The notes: generated by a model not told the origin, from the letters alone. Positions 1 through 10,620 are shown, counted from the first letter of the stretch. The stretch is 64,000 nucleotides of DNA from Okapia johnstoni (GCA_024291935.2 CM044312.1:49606001-49670000); one strand, 5' to 3'. Translations and numbers: made by a program.

Positions 1-150
1 TGACCCCTAGGTTGGGAAGATCCCCTGGAGGAGGAAATGGCAACCCACTCCAGTATTCTTGCCTGGAAAATCCCATGGACAGAGGTACCTGATGAGCTAT
101 AGTCCATGGGGTCCCAAAGAATTGGAGATGTCTGGGCACATACACACACA
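1..150 (+). mobile_element. Bov-tA SINE, 3' part (cut by window edge)
   Basis: This is the BovA half of a tRNA-derived ruminant SINE. It shows the typical 'ccactccagtattcttgcc' and 'gacagagg' blocks and ends in a CA-rich tail near 140-150. The tRNA-like half lies before the window. It is non-coding, and such elements are thought to be mobilised in trans by BovB. Confidence 0.9.
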
Positions 151-169
151 GTTTGACTGATCTATGAAT

Positions 170-235
170 AGTTTATCACAGTTTATAAACTGCTTTCACA
201 TTCAGATCTCCCCTAATCCTAATGAAACACGTGAT
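170..235 (-). repeat. Possible MIR fragment
   Basis: The order 'gctttcacattc...taatcct' resembles the minus-strand centre of MIR. A 28-base segment here (200-227) recurs at 5510-5537 with one difference. The assignment is weak. Confidence 0.35.
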
Positions 236-637
236 TGTCTTTGCAAAAATGTGCAATATATCTCTCTCTCTCTTATCACTCCTCTCTGGAATTACATTTC
301 CTTCCTACTAGTGAGTGAAGTAGCTGGGACCTCTTTTCCATTGAGAGGAGACTCACCTCATACACTCACTGTATGGTTGAGGGGCTTCCTAGTCCTGATC
401 CTGCCCTACATTCTAAGAGCCAGAGGGTCAATTTGTTTCCTCAGCACCTATTTCTTGACTTTTTTGGTTGTATCAGCTTTATAGACTAGTGACCATGTTC
501 ACTACCTATGGGCTGAATTGGCTGGATGAGGGGTGAGGAGAGGGTAGCCTATGTTTATGGGCCAACAACGCTAATAATAATGGAAAGCACATAGCCATTG
601 TTCTTACTGTATTGGCATCAATTTAAGAAATTCAATT
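236..637. other. No gene recognised
   Basis: A 106-codon open frame starting at 164 crosses this stretch. It matches no family I know, has no splice context, and begins in a MIR-like relic. I see only a short TC run near 260. Confidence 0.5.
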
Positions 638-856
638 TATTTTTTAATAAACTTTATTTTTTAGAACAGTGTTAGATTTATGGGAAAACTAACAATATAG
701 TACATAGTTCCCGTACACTGTACACCAGTTTCCCATTAGTAACATTTTATATCAATACGATGTATTTGTTATATGTAAATATATTTGATATATCAATTAG
801 TGAACAAATATTTGTATGTTAGTATTAACTAAAATCCATAGTTTTCTCAGATTTCC
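638..856 (-). mobile_element. Old L1 3' end, first part
   Basis: A poly-T stretch followed by 'ttttttagaacagtgttag' and 'cagtttcccattagtaac' matches the 3' untranslated region shared by old mammalian L1M elements, read on the minus strand. The same element resumes at 1205, so a BovB insertion has split it. Confidence 0.65.
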
Positions 857-1196
857 TTGTGTTGTTGATGTTGTTCAGACTCTAAGTCATGTCTGACCCT
901 TTGCAACCTCATGGACTGCAACACTCCAGGCTCCTCTGTCCTCCACTATCTCCCAGGGTTTGTTCAAATTCATGTCCATTGAGTCCATGATGCTATCTAA
1001 CCATCTCATCTTCTGCTGTCCCCTTCTCTTTTTGCCTTCAATCTTTACCAGCATCAGGGGCTTTCCCAATGAGTCGACTCTTCTCATTAGGTGCCCAAAG
1101 TATTGGAGCTTCAGCTTCAGCAGCAGTTCTTCCAAAGAATATTCAGGGTAGATTTCCTTTAGGATTGACTGATTTCCTTTAGGTTTGGTCTCCTTG
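857..1196 (-). mobile_element. BovB LINE 3' fragment inserted in an old L1
   Basis: This is a 5'-truncated BovB. On the minus strand it encodes the worn C-terminus of the BovB polyprotein (residues resembling [12 protein letters not shown] and then MRWLD), followed by the 3' tail. The 9-base string 'cagatttcc' occurs on both sides (848-856 and 1197-1205) and is a candidate target-site duplication. Near the 5' end a 13-base block 'gatttcctttagg' is present twice (1151-1184), which looks like a slip at the point of truncation. Confidence 0.88.
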
Positions 1197-1204
1197 CAGA
1201 TTTC

Positions 1205-1590
1205 CATAGTTTTTACCTAATGTCCTTTTTCTGTTCCAGGATCCTATCCAGAATACCATATTACATTTAGGTATCATGTTTCTGTTGGCTTCTCTTTGCT
1301 GTGACAATTTCTCAGACTTTCCCTGTTATCAATGACCTCGAATGTTTTGAGAAACAGTTACCAGATGTTTGGGCACTTGTCTGATGCTTTATTTGTGATA
1401 AGACTGGGATTATATGCTATGGGAGGAAGATCATAGAGGAATAGTGCCATTTTAATTACATCATTACCAAGGTACAGTCTATCAATGTGATTTATGACTG
1501 TTGACACTGACCTTGATAACTAGATAATTCAGTGTTTGTCAAATTTTAGCACTGACAAGTTATAATTTTCCAAACCCACTATGCGTGGAC
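1205..1590 (-). mobile_element. Old L1 3' end, second part
   Basis: This continues the L1M 3' untranslated region after the BovB insertion. Recognisable blocks are 'gctgtgacaatttctcagac' and the downstream stretch to about 1580. Order and orientation agree with the part at 638-856. Confidence 0.6.
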
Positions 1591-1807
1591 CACAGCTAAG
1601 GAGTAGGGAGTTGTGCTTCTCCTCCCTGAGGGCCAGGTATCTACATCACTGGCTTGGAATTCTTTTGTATGCGAAATTTGTCTCTTCCACCACAGAAATC
1701 ACTTTTCAAAAACTATTAAAGCAATAGTATAAAGTCTTTTAAAAGAAAGATATGGTATCCTTTGTCCACTGTTACTCATCTGTCCATCTGAGGCATATAT
1801 TGTGAAT
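1591..1807. other. Single-copy-looking DNA
   Basis: I see no gene or recognisable repeat here. Confidence 0.5.
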
Positions 1808-1889
1808 CCATAAACCTAAACCTAAACTCTATAAACCCAACATAAACCTAAACTCCATAAACCCAAACCTAAACTCCATAAACCTAAAA
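1808..1889. repeat. Short minisatellite, CCTAAACTCNATAAACC motif
   Basis: The 17-base motif 'cctaaactccataaacc', with one variable base, appears at 1821, 1847 and 1868, so spacing is uneven (26 and 21 bases). Partial copies lie on either side. It looks like a small decayed tandem repeat. Confidence 0.7.
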
Positions 1890-2489
1890 TTCAGTTACAG
1901 CTACAGATGCGCCAGGCATTGTGTGAAAAAGCTAAAGGGTAAAGAACACATGTGATTCTCAATTAGTGGAGAAATGTTAGATGAATACTTGGGAAAATTC
2001 CTAATTGGACTCTGAAACCTCTGGGGGCAGCCCAGAATAGGCAGGTAGAGGTAGAAACAGATAATCACATACAGTATGGTGAGTACTGGTGATATCAATG
2101 CAAAGACGGTATGCAGAGTGTATGCTGGGGGCCCTAAGAAGAGAGTGACTTCCCCTGGGGACATCTGAGGAGGCCCCAAGTGGGCAAAGGTGGAGACACA
2201 GCCAGAGGTGGTGGTTGACCAGAAGTGCTTTTAGAAAGATCAGGAAGAGGAGGAGGACAGGAGGGAGATGATTGGGATGGTGATGCCAGTAAAGTGAATG
2301 AGTTTGTGACAAATTACCTACCCTCTCATTCTGCCCTTTGTTTACTAGCTTTGTTACCTCTTGTTGCAAGGATGTGAGGTAAGGGCCACAAGTGAACAGA
2401 ACTGAGTTCATCAGACCCTACAGTTCATGGCAATGAATGTCATTGGTCCATGTGAGGCACCTCTTTGGTTTGGTTTTATTAATATTCTA
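1890..2489. other. No gene recognised
   Basis: Minus-strand open frames of 92 and 136 codons overlap here in different frames. Neither shows a domain, signal or codon pattern I recognise. I treat the stretch as non-coding. Confidence 0.5.
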
Positions 2490-3005
2490 CCCCCCATTCA
2501 TCGTTTTCTTCTTACTGCTATGTATCCATATGTGTGTATATTCAGGCTACATCCTTTCAGTATACTTTCCTAATATTCTTTAAAAATAGGTCCTGTTGTT
2601 TTGAGTTTGTCATTTTAAAATTTACTTAGTAGTATTTCATGCTATAAATCTTACTATTTCTTGCTTTAAATAATTTTTTCTTATTTTATTTTCACTCAAT
2701 AATGTTTTTAAAATCTCTTCAAAGTATATACATAATTTAGTCCATTATTCTCACTGCTATATTGTATTTCTTTCTGCTTAAACCCCTGTTTTATTTATCC
2801 ATTTTCCTGTTGTTATTGCCAATTCCTTGTTCCCCCTAAATGTTGCTACAGTGAGAATCCTAATAAAAGTCCCCATGTGACAATGAGGGAACTTCTCTGG
2901 GTTACACACTATTAATATAAGTGAAATTGCTTGACTTTCTGCGTGTGTGTGTATGTGTGTGTAAATAAATACTTACTTTGATTAAATATAACCAAATTGC
3001 TATCA
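2490..3005 (-). mobile_element. Old L1 3' region
   Basis: Blocks such as 'gttttatttatccattttcc', 'cctgttgttattgcc' and 'gaaattgcttg' follow the order of old L1 3' ends read on the minus strand. A short TG run sits at 2943-2962. The copy is strongly diverged. Confidence 0.5.
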
Positions 3006-3145
3006 GGATCACCAAAGAACATGATGCTGAATTCAAATGTCAGTTCTAAGTAATCCCTTAATAACATTTGTCAGAATGATTTTCCCCTTTCTTCACTGGC
3101 TACATATTCCCATTCTCCCTTGCCTTTTGCTGACCTGTAGTTGGA

Positions 3146-4018
3146 GGCCCTGTTTATTTAACTTATATACAGAGTACATCATGCAAAGTGCCCGACTGGA
3201 TGAAGCACAAGCTGGAATCAAGATTGCCGGGTGAAATATCAATAACCTCAGAAAAGCAGATGACACCACCCTTATGGCAGAAAGCAAAGAACTAAAGAGC
3301 CTTTTGATGAAAGTGAAAGAGGAGAGTGAAAAAGTTGGCTTAAAACTCAACATTCAGAAAAGTAAGATCATGGCATCCGGTTCCATAACTTCATGGCAAA
3401 TAGATGAGGAAACAATAGAAACAGAGAGAGATTTTATTTTCTTGGGCTCCAAAATCAGTGCAGATGGTGACTGCAGCCATGAAATTATAAGATGCTTCCT
3501 CCTTGGAAGAAAAGCTATGACCAACCTAGACAGCATATTAAAAAGCAGAGACATTACTTTACCAACAAAGGTCTGTCTAGTCAAGGCTATGGTTTTTCCT
3601 GTAGTCGTGTGTGAGAGCTTTTCTCTCATAATGAAAGCTGAGCACCGAAGAATTGATGCTTTTCAACTGTGGTGTTGGAGAAGACTCCTGAGAGTCCCTT
3701 GGACTGCAAGGAGATCCAACCAGTCCATCCTAAAGGAAATCAGTCCTGAATATTCATTGGAAGGACTGATGCTGAAGCTGAAACTCCAATACTTTGGCCA
3801 CCTGATGTGAAGAACTGACTCACTGGAAAAGACCCTGATGCTGGGAATTGAAGGCGAGAGGAGACAGGGATGACAGAGGATGAGATGGTTGGATGGCATC
3901 ACCGACGCAATGGACATGAACTTGAGTAGGCTCTGGGAGTTGGTTACGGACGGGGAAGCCTGGTGTGCTGCAGGCCATGGGGTCACAAAGAGTCGGACAC
4001 TACTGAGCGACTGAACTG
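3146..4018 (+). mobile_element. BovB LINE, 5'-truncated, RT C-terminal part
   Basis: This copy runs from the end of the reverse transcriptase domain through the C-terminal region to the 3' tail at 'gactgaactgca'. A 178-codon frame (3274-3810) survives, including the segment resembling '[20 protein letters not shown]'. The RT catalytic box reads KADD (codons from 3253) instead of YADD. A stop lies at 3231, and another follows 'FGHLM' at 3808. It cannot be active. Confidence 0.93.
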
Positions 4019-4639
4019 CAGTGAGATGGGGGCAGCCCTGGAAATCTGCTCTGGGAGAATAGGAGCCTTCTTTTCACTATTTGTATGCAAGATTGTGGGT
4101 GTGCTCATGCATTTTCCTGGCTGTTAATACCATATCCATGTTAGTGCCTTCAAATACATAAGCACAGCCCTGACCTTTACTCCAAACTCCAGACTCACAG
4201 CTAACTGTTGACTCAGTCTTTCCATTTGAATATCAGCCTGACTTTCCCATGACAGGTCCAGGGATGATTAAGGCTTGGACCTGGAAACACATGCTAATAA
4301 CCATCTTGTTTATCTCATTTTGAATTTGAATGGAGTCTTCTCTCCTTGGGATAGATGATTGGTTTTAGAAACTCAGAATCACTCCTTTCTCTTGGATGCT
4401 TTGAGCACTCATGAACCCTACTCATCTTAAGCACTGACCCAGCCAAAGCACTTTTTCAATGCAGACTGGGACTTCTTACAATAAACAGACCACCATTTAA
4501 CAGGAGCTCTTCTGCCTGGGCAGGTCACTAATGGGAAACCGAGTCCCTTAACCTCTGCCCCCCAACTCTGGGCCTAGGCATTTAGACTTGTCTTTCTCAG
4601 AAGGTGGTGCAGCAAGTTCTCTTGGATATTCATCTGGAT
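4019..4639. other. No gene recognised
   Basis: Single-copy-looking sequence between a BovB and an L2. No repeat family or exon signal stands out. Confidence 0.5.
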
Positions 4640-4915
4640 TCTTCCTCCCTTCAGACACCTCTACGTTCAAATATTGGCTCCTCAAAGAAGCTGTCCCCGA
4701 TCATCTGAACAAAAATAGACTCCACCCACACCATCACTCTGCCCACTTAGCCAGCTTTACATTTCATTATGTAACTGACATGATGGTGTACATTTTCTGT
4801 CTTCCTCACAGGAATGCCTACACCATGATACCCAGACTTTGTTGTTTTTTTGTGACAGTATTCCCTACACTTGGCACACTGAAATCAGTGAATAAATGCT
4901 ATTATTTGGCAGCTT
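4640..4915 (+). repeat. L2 LINE 3' relic
   Basis: The order of blocks (treatment of 'cctcaaagaagctgtcccc', a pyrimidine-rich middle, then 'cagtgaataaatgct') fits the 3' part of L2 on the plus strand. A 167-codon open frame (4588-5091) runs through it and is not credible as a gene. Confidence 0.65.
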
Positions 4916-5614
4916 CTATGCATGACTATCACGAGGGAATATCCACAGTCTTTTTATATTCCACTTCTGTTTTTAGCTCATTTTTCTTGTGGGGTCACTG
5001 TGGGAACCAGGATGGCTTGGTGAGGCCAGAAAAAATCCAGACAGAAGGCCGGGGAGGCCCCCATTGTGACTGTGGGACTATTTCAGCTTGAAATGCTATT
5101 CTGACGGAAAGTTTGACCCTGAGTCCTCCGACGCATTCTGAGCACGTGGCTGTATAAAGTGCCAGAGTTCAAGCTCTTGGGAGTAGATGTCTTTGAAGCT
5201 AGGAGGGAAATTTATAGAATTCGGATCATATGCTGTTTTTCAGCTTCAGTTACAAATGAGTTAGCAAAACAAAGTTTAAAGTTCCCAACTGAGCATTTAA
5301 AATAAAAATAGAATTTTCAGGGAGCATAACAAGAAAGGATAAGGAATTAATGAGCCTTTTCTGAAAAAATGGCATGACAGAACAATCCAAGCTGGTTGCC
5401 CAAGGTAAGTGGAAATTTGTGTGGGAAACGAGAAAACTCTGGCTACTGATAATCTTCCTCTTGCAATAATATGAAGTGAGATGGTCAGGATATGTGCTTT
5501 ATATTTTATATTCAGATCTCCCCTAATCCAAATGAAATGCTTTTACTTGACCACAAATATTTCTTCTCTCCTGATGCATCTAAGGGCTGACTGTAAGGGA
5601 CTTGAACAGTGGCT
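4916..5614. other. No gene recognised
   Basis: Nothing identifiable apart from the 28-base segment at 5510-5537 that is shared with 200-227. Confidence 0.5.
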
Positions 5615-5627
5615 ATTTTAACTCCAT

Positions 5628-5839
5628 GGGCTTCCCTGGTGGCTCTGTGTTAAAGAACCCGCCTGCCAATGCAGGAGACATGGGTTCAGTTCCTGGGTCA
5701 GAAAGATCCCGTGGAGAAGGAAATGGCAACCCACTCCAGTATTCCTGCTTGGGAAATCCCATGGACAGAGGAGCCTGGTGGGCTACAGTCCATGGGGTCG
5801 CAAAGAGTTGGACATGACTTAGTGACTAAACAACAACAA
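5628..5839 (+). mobile_element. Bov-tA SINE, full length
   Basis: The tRNA-like head begins at 'gggcttccctggtggctc' and is followed by the BovA body and an (AAC)n-like tail. Target-site duplications of 13 bases with one mismatch flank it: 'attttaactccat' at 5615-5627 and 'attttagctccat' at 5840-5852. The B-box region is slightly worn. The open frames across it are not genes. Confidence 0.95.
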
Positions 5840-6119
5840 ATTTTAGCTCCATACCTTAAAAGTTTATTTTCTTGTACTTTTGTAAGTTAAAAGGAGGACT
5901 TATAATATATTGCTCACTCCATTACTGGCCCATAAATGAGCAATTATAAGAGTTGGCATGAACCAAATAATTCTTATGAGTAACCTAAAGCATATTTTTG
6001 GGAGGGACAACAATCAGAGCTACAAGTCATCTGATAAGGAAGGTTGTGAAGCTATAGTGATAGGCTGAAGATACTATTCCTTCTGTTTCCAAGCTTGTTG
6101 CATCCTTGTGTCCTGGGAA

Positions 6120-6420
6120 GGATATTTTGCTCAACCTGGTGAACTAATCTCGTATGAGGTTTACTCAGATGTCACTTTTTTTGTGCAGCCTTCCTAACCA
6201 TTGCTTTTTCCCCAGATAGAGTTAGCTGCTTTCTTCTCTAAGTTGGCACAGAATGTTTTTTTCATGCCTCTATTATGGCCCCTACCATATATTGTAAACA
6301 AGAGTTTATATTGTTTTGCTAGATCATTGTCACCAAAGAAAGTGGCCTAAGTTTTCTTCATTCTTGTGTCTGGTATTTAGCACAGTGGCTAGCCCAGAAA
6401 GTGAATGAATGAGTGAGATT
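6120..6420 (+). repeat. L2 LINE 3' relic
   Basis: Blocks 'gtgcagccttcctaacca', 'gcacagaatg', 'tagcacagtggctagcccag' and 'gtgaatgaatgag' follow the L2 3' order on the plus strand. Confidence 0.6.
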
Positions 6421-7516
6421 AGTCATCTATTATGTATATTGACCAACCACCACTCCAATTTTATGACCACATTCTCCCAAGGCACAATGTACTAATTTCT
6501 GATGCTGTCCCCTTTACCCATGAATGGGGTCATTGTAGTGAAAGTCCTCTGCAAGTGTTGGGGGTGAAATTGCACAGAGCAGCCAACTTGCAGAACCACA
6601 CTGACTCATACTGGTTTGACTGGTCACTGCTACTAGTACACTGCTGTGTGTTTCCTTCCCATTTTGTTGTTTTCCCAGCAGACCCCAAAGGCTAACTATT
6701 CAACCTGCCCCAGATGTAGAATTGTGGTTTGACAGGAAGCCTAGATCCATTTCTTGGTGCTCTCTGTCTGTCTTTGATGGTACTCACATTCTGCTGAGAT
6801 TGACCATCATTAGCACTGCTCATCCTGCTCTGTTGAATTAATTTTCCCTGCTGTTTGGAGTCTCTGCCTTCTCAAGAGAGTGACCAGATGTCTCTGAGAG
6901 CCTCTGGCAGGCTTGTCATCCGAAGACATTGCCATCTCTCCCAGTGTACCTCCATCAAGATGTCAGGCCAAGTGGCTGGAGAAGGCTCTACTGCCTGTTC
7001 TGAGTACAGGGAATTTTCTAACATCATCTGAGTCCTCAGATGTCTGTCTTGGGCCTAGTAAATCTGTACTTGTTAATTTATCAATGGGCCTTTAAAATAA
7101 ATTAACATTCCTTGCTAAGACCATCTTGTCATAGGGTGGAGACATAACTACGTCAGGTTTATTCTCTTAGAATCCTGAATTACGTGTTTACCAAGTAGGC
7201 ATAGATTATATCTATGATGGGCTGGTGTTGTGCCTGGAATTAAAGGGTTAAGACGTGCTTCTCAGAATAATACCAATTAAAATGTTCGTCCCTGTTAAAA
7301 TTGGAGAGTGGACAGTTATAAAGTCCATTTATTCACCAACCAAGTCAGCAGACTATTACCTTGGAGTTAAGCTGATTTTGGGTTTCTTAATTTGAAAGCT
7401 ATGAGAAATTACTAGTTCACTGGAGGAGTTATTAAGTGTGTTTCTATTGCTCCTAAGATGCTGTGTTTTAGAAACCTCAAGGCCCAGTGGCATACACACT
7501 GCACGAAACAGGGAAG
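6421..7516. other. No gene recognised
   Basis: About 1.1 kb with small open frames (87 and 60 codons) that resemble nothing I know. No clear repeat. Confidence 0.5.
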
Positions 7517-7664
7517 CAGGGGCCCTGACTTCTAGCCCTGCCTCTGCCAACATCTAGCTCTGTGACTTTGGACGTGTCCCTCACCCTTCTGGGCTTCACA
7601 CTCAACTTACAGAGGGTGGGAGTTCCTTCCATGTTTAATAAATCAAGCGTGGAGAGATTACTGG
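7517..7664 (+). repeat. Direct duplication, copy A (contains a MIR)
   Basis: These 148 bases recur at 8629-8777 in the same orientation, about 90% identical with one single-base indel. The core ('ctctgtgactttggacgtgt', then 'cttctgggcttcacactcaa') is a MIR, but the likeness continues past it through 'aataaatcaagc'. Independent MIR copies are far less alike than this, so it is a local duplication. Confidence 0.85.
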
Positions 7665-7852
7665 AGCATCGGGGATTCAATTTTCAGCCTGCATGCGAAG
7701 GTTCTTCCTCTCAAAGCCACTTTAATCTCTCCTTAGGTGGTTTGTCTGTTTTGTCCAGATCTGTCAAGGCAGCACCAGGAAGCACCATTTTCCAAACTAG
7801 AATCCAAGGGCGCCCTGGGAATTGTGAGGCACAAAAATGTGTCCAAGTCTGC

Positions 7853-7867
7853 TTTTTTTTTTTTTTT
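7853..7867. repeat. Poly-T tract
   Basis: An uninterrupted T run of about 15 bases. I could not assign it to the tail of a particular element. Confidence 0.8.
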
Positions 7868-8179
7868 CTTGAAAAGACATGTCTACTTTCCATTTCATAG
7901 CTGAAATTGAATAGATAATGGTGCATAAATCACAAAGCAAAGCATAATTTTGTAAAAAGACATCTGAGTATACTCTACAGCAAAGAATGTGCACCCATAA
8001 CTACATCAAATGTAATAGTGAGTATGTCCTTATTTCCCCAGCAGCAGCAATTGAAAGAAACTATTCTTTCTAAATACCCTTCCAAGTTCAGAGCGATCTT
8101 TGATGGTTTCCTATCTAATCTGCTATTTGATCCTTACATGTTCTTACTCTCTTCATTTCTGCTCTCAGTCTCTATTTTC

Positions 8180-8310
8180 TCTCTCATTCCTTTGTTCAAG
8201 TCTTCTCCATCTCTTGTTTGACAGCTACAGTATCTTTTGGTTTCCCTGTTTCCTGTCTCTTTTCTTTCTAAATCTCCTCATGCGCTACTGCCAGACGACT
8301 CTCTGAGTAA
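8180..8310 (+). repeat. L2 LINE relic (probable)
   Basis: 'ttccctgtttcctgtctc' followed by 'gctactgccagacgactctc' recalls the L2 block that has 'gcagccagagtgatc'. The surrounding 60-68-codon open frames are pyrimidine-rich and not convincing. Confidence 0.4.
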
Positions 8311-8359
8311 GTCCAGCCCCAACCTCACGCTGGCCCCACGCTGCACGCCAGCGGTGGTT

Positions 8360-8570
8360 GAGACTGTGGGCTATCTAGTCAGATTCTTTGGCTTGAATCT
8401 TGGCTCCTCAACTTGCTGACTCTGTGCACTTGCATAAGTCACATCCCTTCTGCAAGTTTCACTTTTTTCTTCTGGGAGATGGAATTAATTATTGATCCAA
8501 CGCAAAAGAGTGTTAAGGAAACTATATGCTTGGCACATAAAAATTGTCAAAAATCGTTAGCTGTTCTTTT
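8360..8570 (+). repeat. MIR SINE relic
   Basis: 'gtcagattctttggcttgaa', 'cttgctgactctgtgcactt', 'cataagtcac' and 'gcttggcacataaa' follow MIR order on the plus strand. Confidence 0.75.
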
Positions 8571-8628
8571 AAGGATAGGTGTTCGTGGCTCTTCCTAATC
8601 AGTTCTTCCTAATTGCTTGAAACGCCAC

Positions 8629-8777
8629 CAGGGGCCCTGACGTCTAGCCCTGCCTCTGCCAACATCTGGCTCTGTGACTTTGGACGTGTCACCCCAGCCT
8701 TCTGGGCTTCACACTCAACTTATAGGGGGTGAGAGTTCCTGCCATGTCTAATAAATCAAGCATGGAGGGATTATTGG
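8629..8777 (+). repeat. Direct duplication, copy B (contains a MIR)
   Basis: The partner of 7517-7664, offset 1112-1113 bases. It ends inside a hairpin (8774-8794), which marks the downstream breakpoint. Homology stops abruptly at both ends. Confidence 0.85.
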
Positions 8778-8794
8778 GCAGATTTTCTGCCCAA
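8774..8794. repeat. Perfect 9-bp-stem hairpin
   Basis: TTGGGCAGA, a TTT loop, then TCTGCCCAA. It overlaps the last bases of duplication copy B. No T-run follows it, so I do not read it as a terminator. Confidence 0.9.
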
Positions 8795-8973
8795 ATCTGT
8801 GTGTCACCACCCTTCTTTATGTAATCTGTGTTAGTCTACATTGCTCACTGTTCCTTCCAGCAGCCTGGATGTTCCTACTTGCACCCATATATGTTCTTTC
8901 ACTTGGATTCTTACTTATCCATGGTTAGATCAGTCATTCATAAAAATATTATGGAAATTTTCATATGAATATT

Positions 8974-9197
8974 GTTGACCCTTGAACAGCTCAGGTGTTT
9001 GAGGCATTTGACCTCATGCAGTGGAAAATCTGAGTCTGACTTTACAGCTGGCCTTCTGTATCTGAGGTTCCTCTGTATTGTCAGTCTTGCATCCATGGAT
9101 TCAACCGAACATGATCATTAGTACCATAGAATGCATTTATTGAAAAAATCCATGTATAAGTGCACCTAAGCAGTTCCCATGTTTTTCAAAGGCCAAC
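8974..9197 (-). mobile_element. MER2 DNA transposon (Tigger family relic)
   Basis: The ends 'gttgacccttgaacagc' and 'tttttcaaaggccaac' are worn inverted repeats. The interior ('tctgtatctgaggttcc', 'tggattcaacc', 'ttattgaaaaaatccatgta') matches MER2 read on the minus strand. Non-autonomous and non-coding. Confidence 0.85.
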
Positions 9198-9302
9198 TGC
9201 ATACACTAAATAGAAGAGTAAAATGAACTTTCATGAACCTGTCACCCAGCTTCAAAAATAACCAGCACATGGCCAGTCTTGTTTCAACTTTACCCTTAAT
9301 AG

Positions 9303-9790
9303 ATTATTTTTATTTTTTTGAAATTTATTATATTGAAGTATAGTTTATCTGCTGCTGCTTCTTATGTTAATTTTTACTGTACAGCAGAGTGATTCAGTTA
9401 TATTTATATACATTCTTTTTCATATTCTTTTTCTTTATGGTTTATCACTGGATATTGAATAAAGTTCCCTGTGCTAGACAGTAGGAGCTTGTTGTTTGTC
9501 TGTTCTCTATATAATAGTTTGCATATTATAATCCCAAACTCCCAATCCATCCCTCCCCCCACCTTGGCAACTACAAGTATGTTCTCTACGTCTGTGAATC
9601 TGTTTCTGTTTTTTAGATAAGTTCATTTGGGTCATATTTTAGATTTCACCTACAAGTGATATCATATGGTATTTGGTATCATATGGAATTTGCCTTTCTC
9701 TTTCTGACTTACTTCACTTAGTATAATAAGTATAATAATCTCTAGGTCCATCCATGTTGCTGCAAATGGCATTCTAAGAGAATTTTTAAG
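9303..9790 (-). mobile_element. L1 3' untranslated region
   Basis: This closely follows the L1 3' end common in cetartiodactyls, read on the minus strand: 'gtacagcagagtgattcag', 'gttccctgtgctagacagta', the C-rich 'ccatccctcccccc', and 'ggtccatccatgttgctgc'. It is 5'-truncated and non-coding. Confidence 0.85.
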
Positions 9791-9829
9791 CATATCCCAG
9801 ACGCCATACTCTTTCATCCATAAGTCCTT

Positions 9830-10395
9830 CAATAAGTATCTCTCTAAAAAAAGGACTCTTATAAAACATAATTACAATACTATGACCACATCTAACAAAT
9901 GAAGTCATTTTTTAATATCAAGTATGTATTGTTGATGCTTAAATTTCTCCAACTGTCTCATAAATGTTTAAATATTATTTTATACTTGGTTATTCAAATC
10001 AAGATTCCAACACAGTCCAACATTCTTTGAGTGTATAGATTAAAATAGATTTAAGAAACATCTCAACCAAATTCAATGGGCAGACATTTTGGAATCTTGA
10101 TTTGAATATCAACTGGATCATTTGTCTTGAATCATTTGTCCTATAGAATTTGTTACATTCTGCTTTTTGCTGATTGTGTGCTTAACATGTTCTGCTGTCT
10201 TCTGTATTACCCATAAATTGGTGGTTAGGTCTATAGACTTGATCAGACTCAGGCTTGACATTTTGGGTCAGAATCCTTCACAGTCAATGTCAAGAACCAT
10301 ATTTTGGGCACTGAGCCCTGACACGGTTCCTGGTGTACAACAGGGGCATGAGACACATTTCCCTCATCAGGATACATAATCCTCCAAGGTCCATC
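9830..10395 (-). mobile_element. Old L1 3' region, rearranged inside
   Basis: 'ctcttataaaacataattac', 'ccaactgtctcataaatg', 'gctttttgctgattgtgtg' and 'cttgatcagactcaggcttg' match a widespread old L1 3' region. The middle is disturbed: a perfect 20-base inverted repeat (9991-10010 and 10089-10108) appears where the normal sequence has a single copy. Confidence 0.6.
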
Positions 10396-10403
10396 TCACT
10401 GAT

Positions 10404-10620
10404 GTGTGTGTGCTTAGTTGCTCAGTTGTGTCCGGCTCTTTGCGACCCCGTGGATGGTAGCCCACCAGGCTCTTCTGCCCATGGGATTCTCTAGGCAAGA
10501 ATATTGGAGTGGGCTGCCGTTTCCTACTCCAGGGGATCTTCCCGACCCAGGGATCGAACCCAGGTCTCCTGCATTGCATGCAAATTCTTTACTGTCTGAA
10601 CCATTAGGGAAATTTTTAGT
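10404..10620 (-). mobile_element. Bov-tA SINE, full length
   Basis: Minus orientation. The tail side has a TG run at 10404 and the tRNA-like head ends near 10615. The 8-base target-site duplication 'tcactgat' lies at 10396-10403 and 10621-10628. The head keeps a good Pol III B-box (GGTTCGATCCC read on the minus strand, about 10550-10560). Confidence 0.95.

Noticed and set aside
1808..1889. Interstitial telomeric repeat, because CCTAAA strings occur.
   Set aside because: The unit is 17 bases with ACTCNATAAACC, and there is no (CCCTAA)n run.
4588..5091. A 167-codon open frame as a host gene.
   Set aside because: It runs through an L2 relic and lacks any known domain or splice signals.
8774..8794. 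A transcription terminator hairpin.
   Set aside because: This is a vertebrate nuclear sequence, and no T-run follows the stem. It is better read as a breakpoint hairpin.
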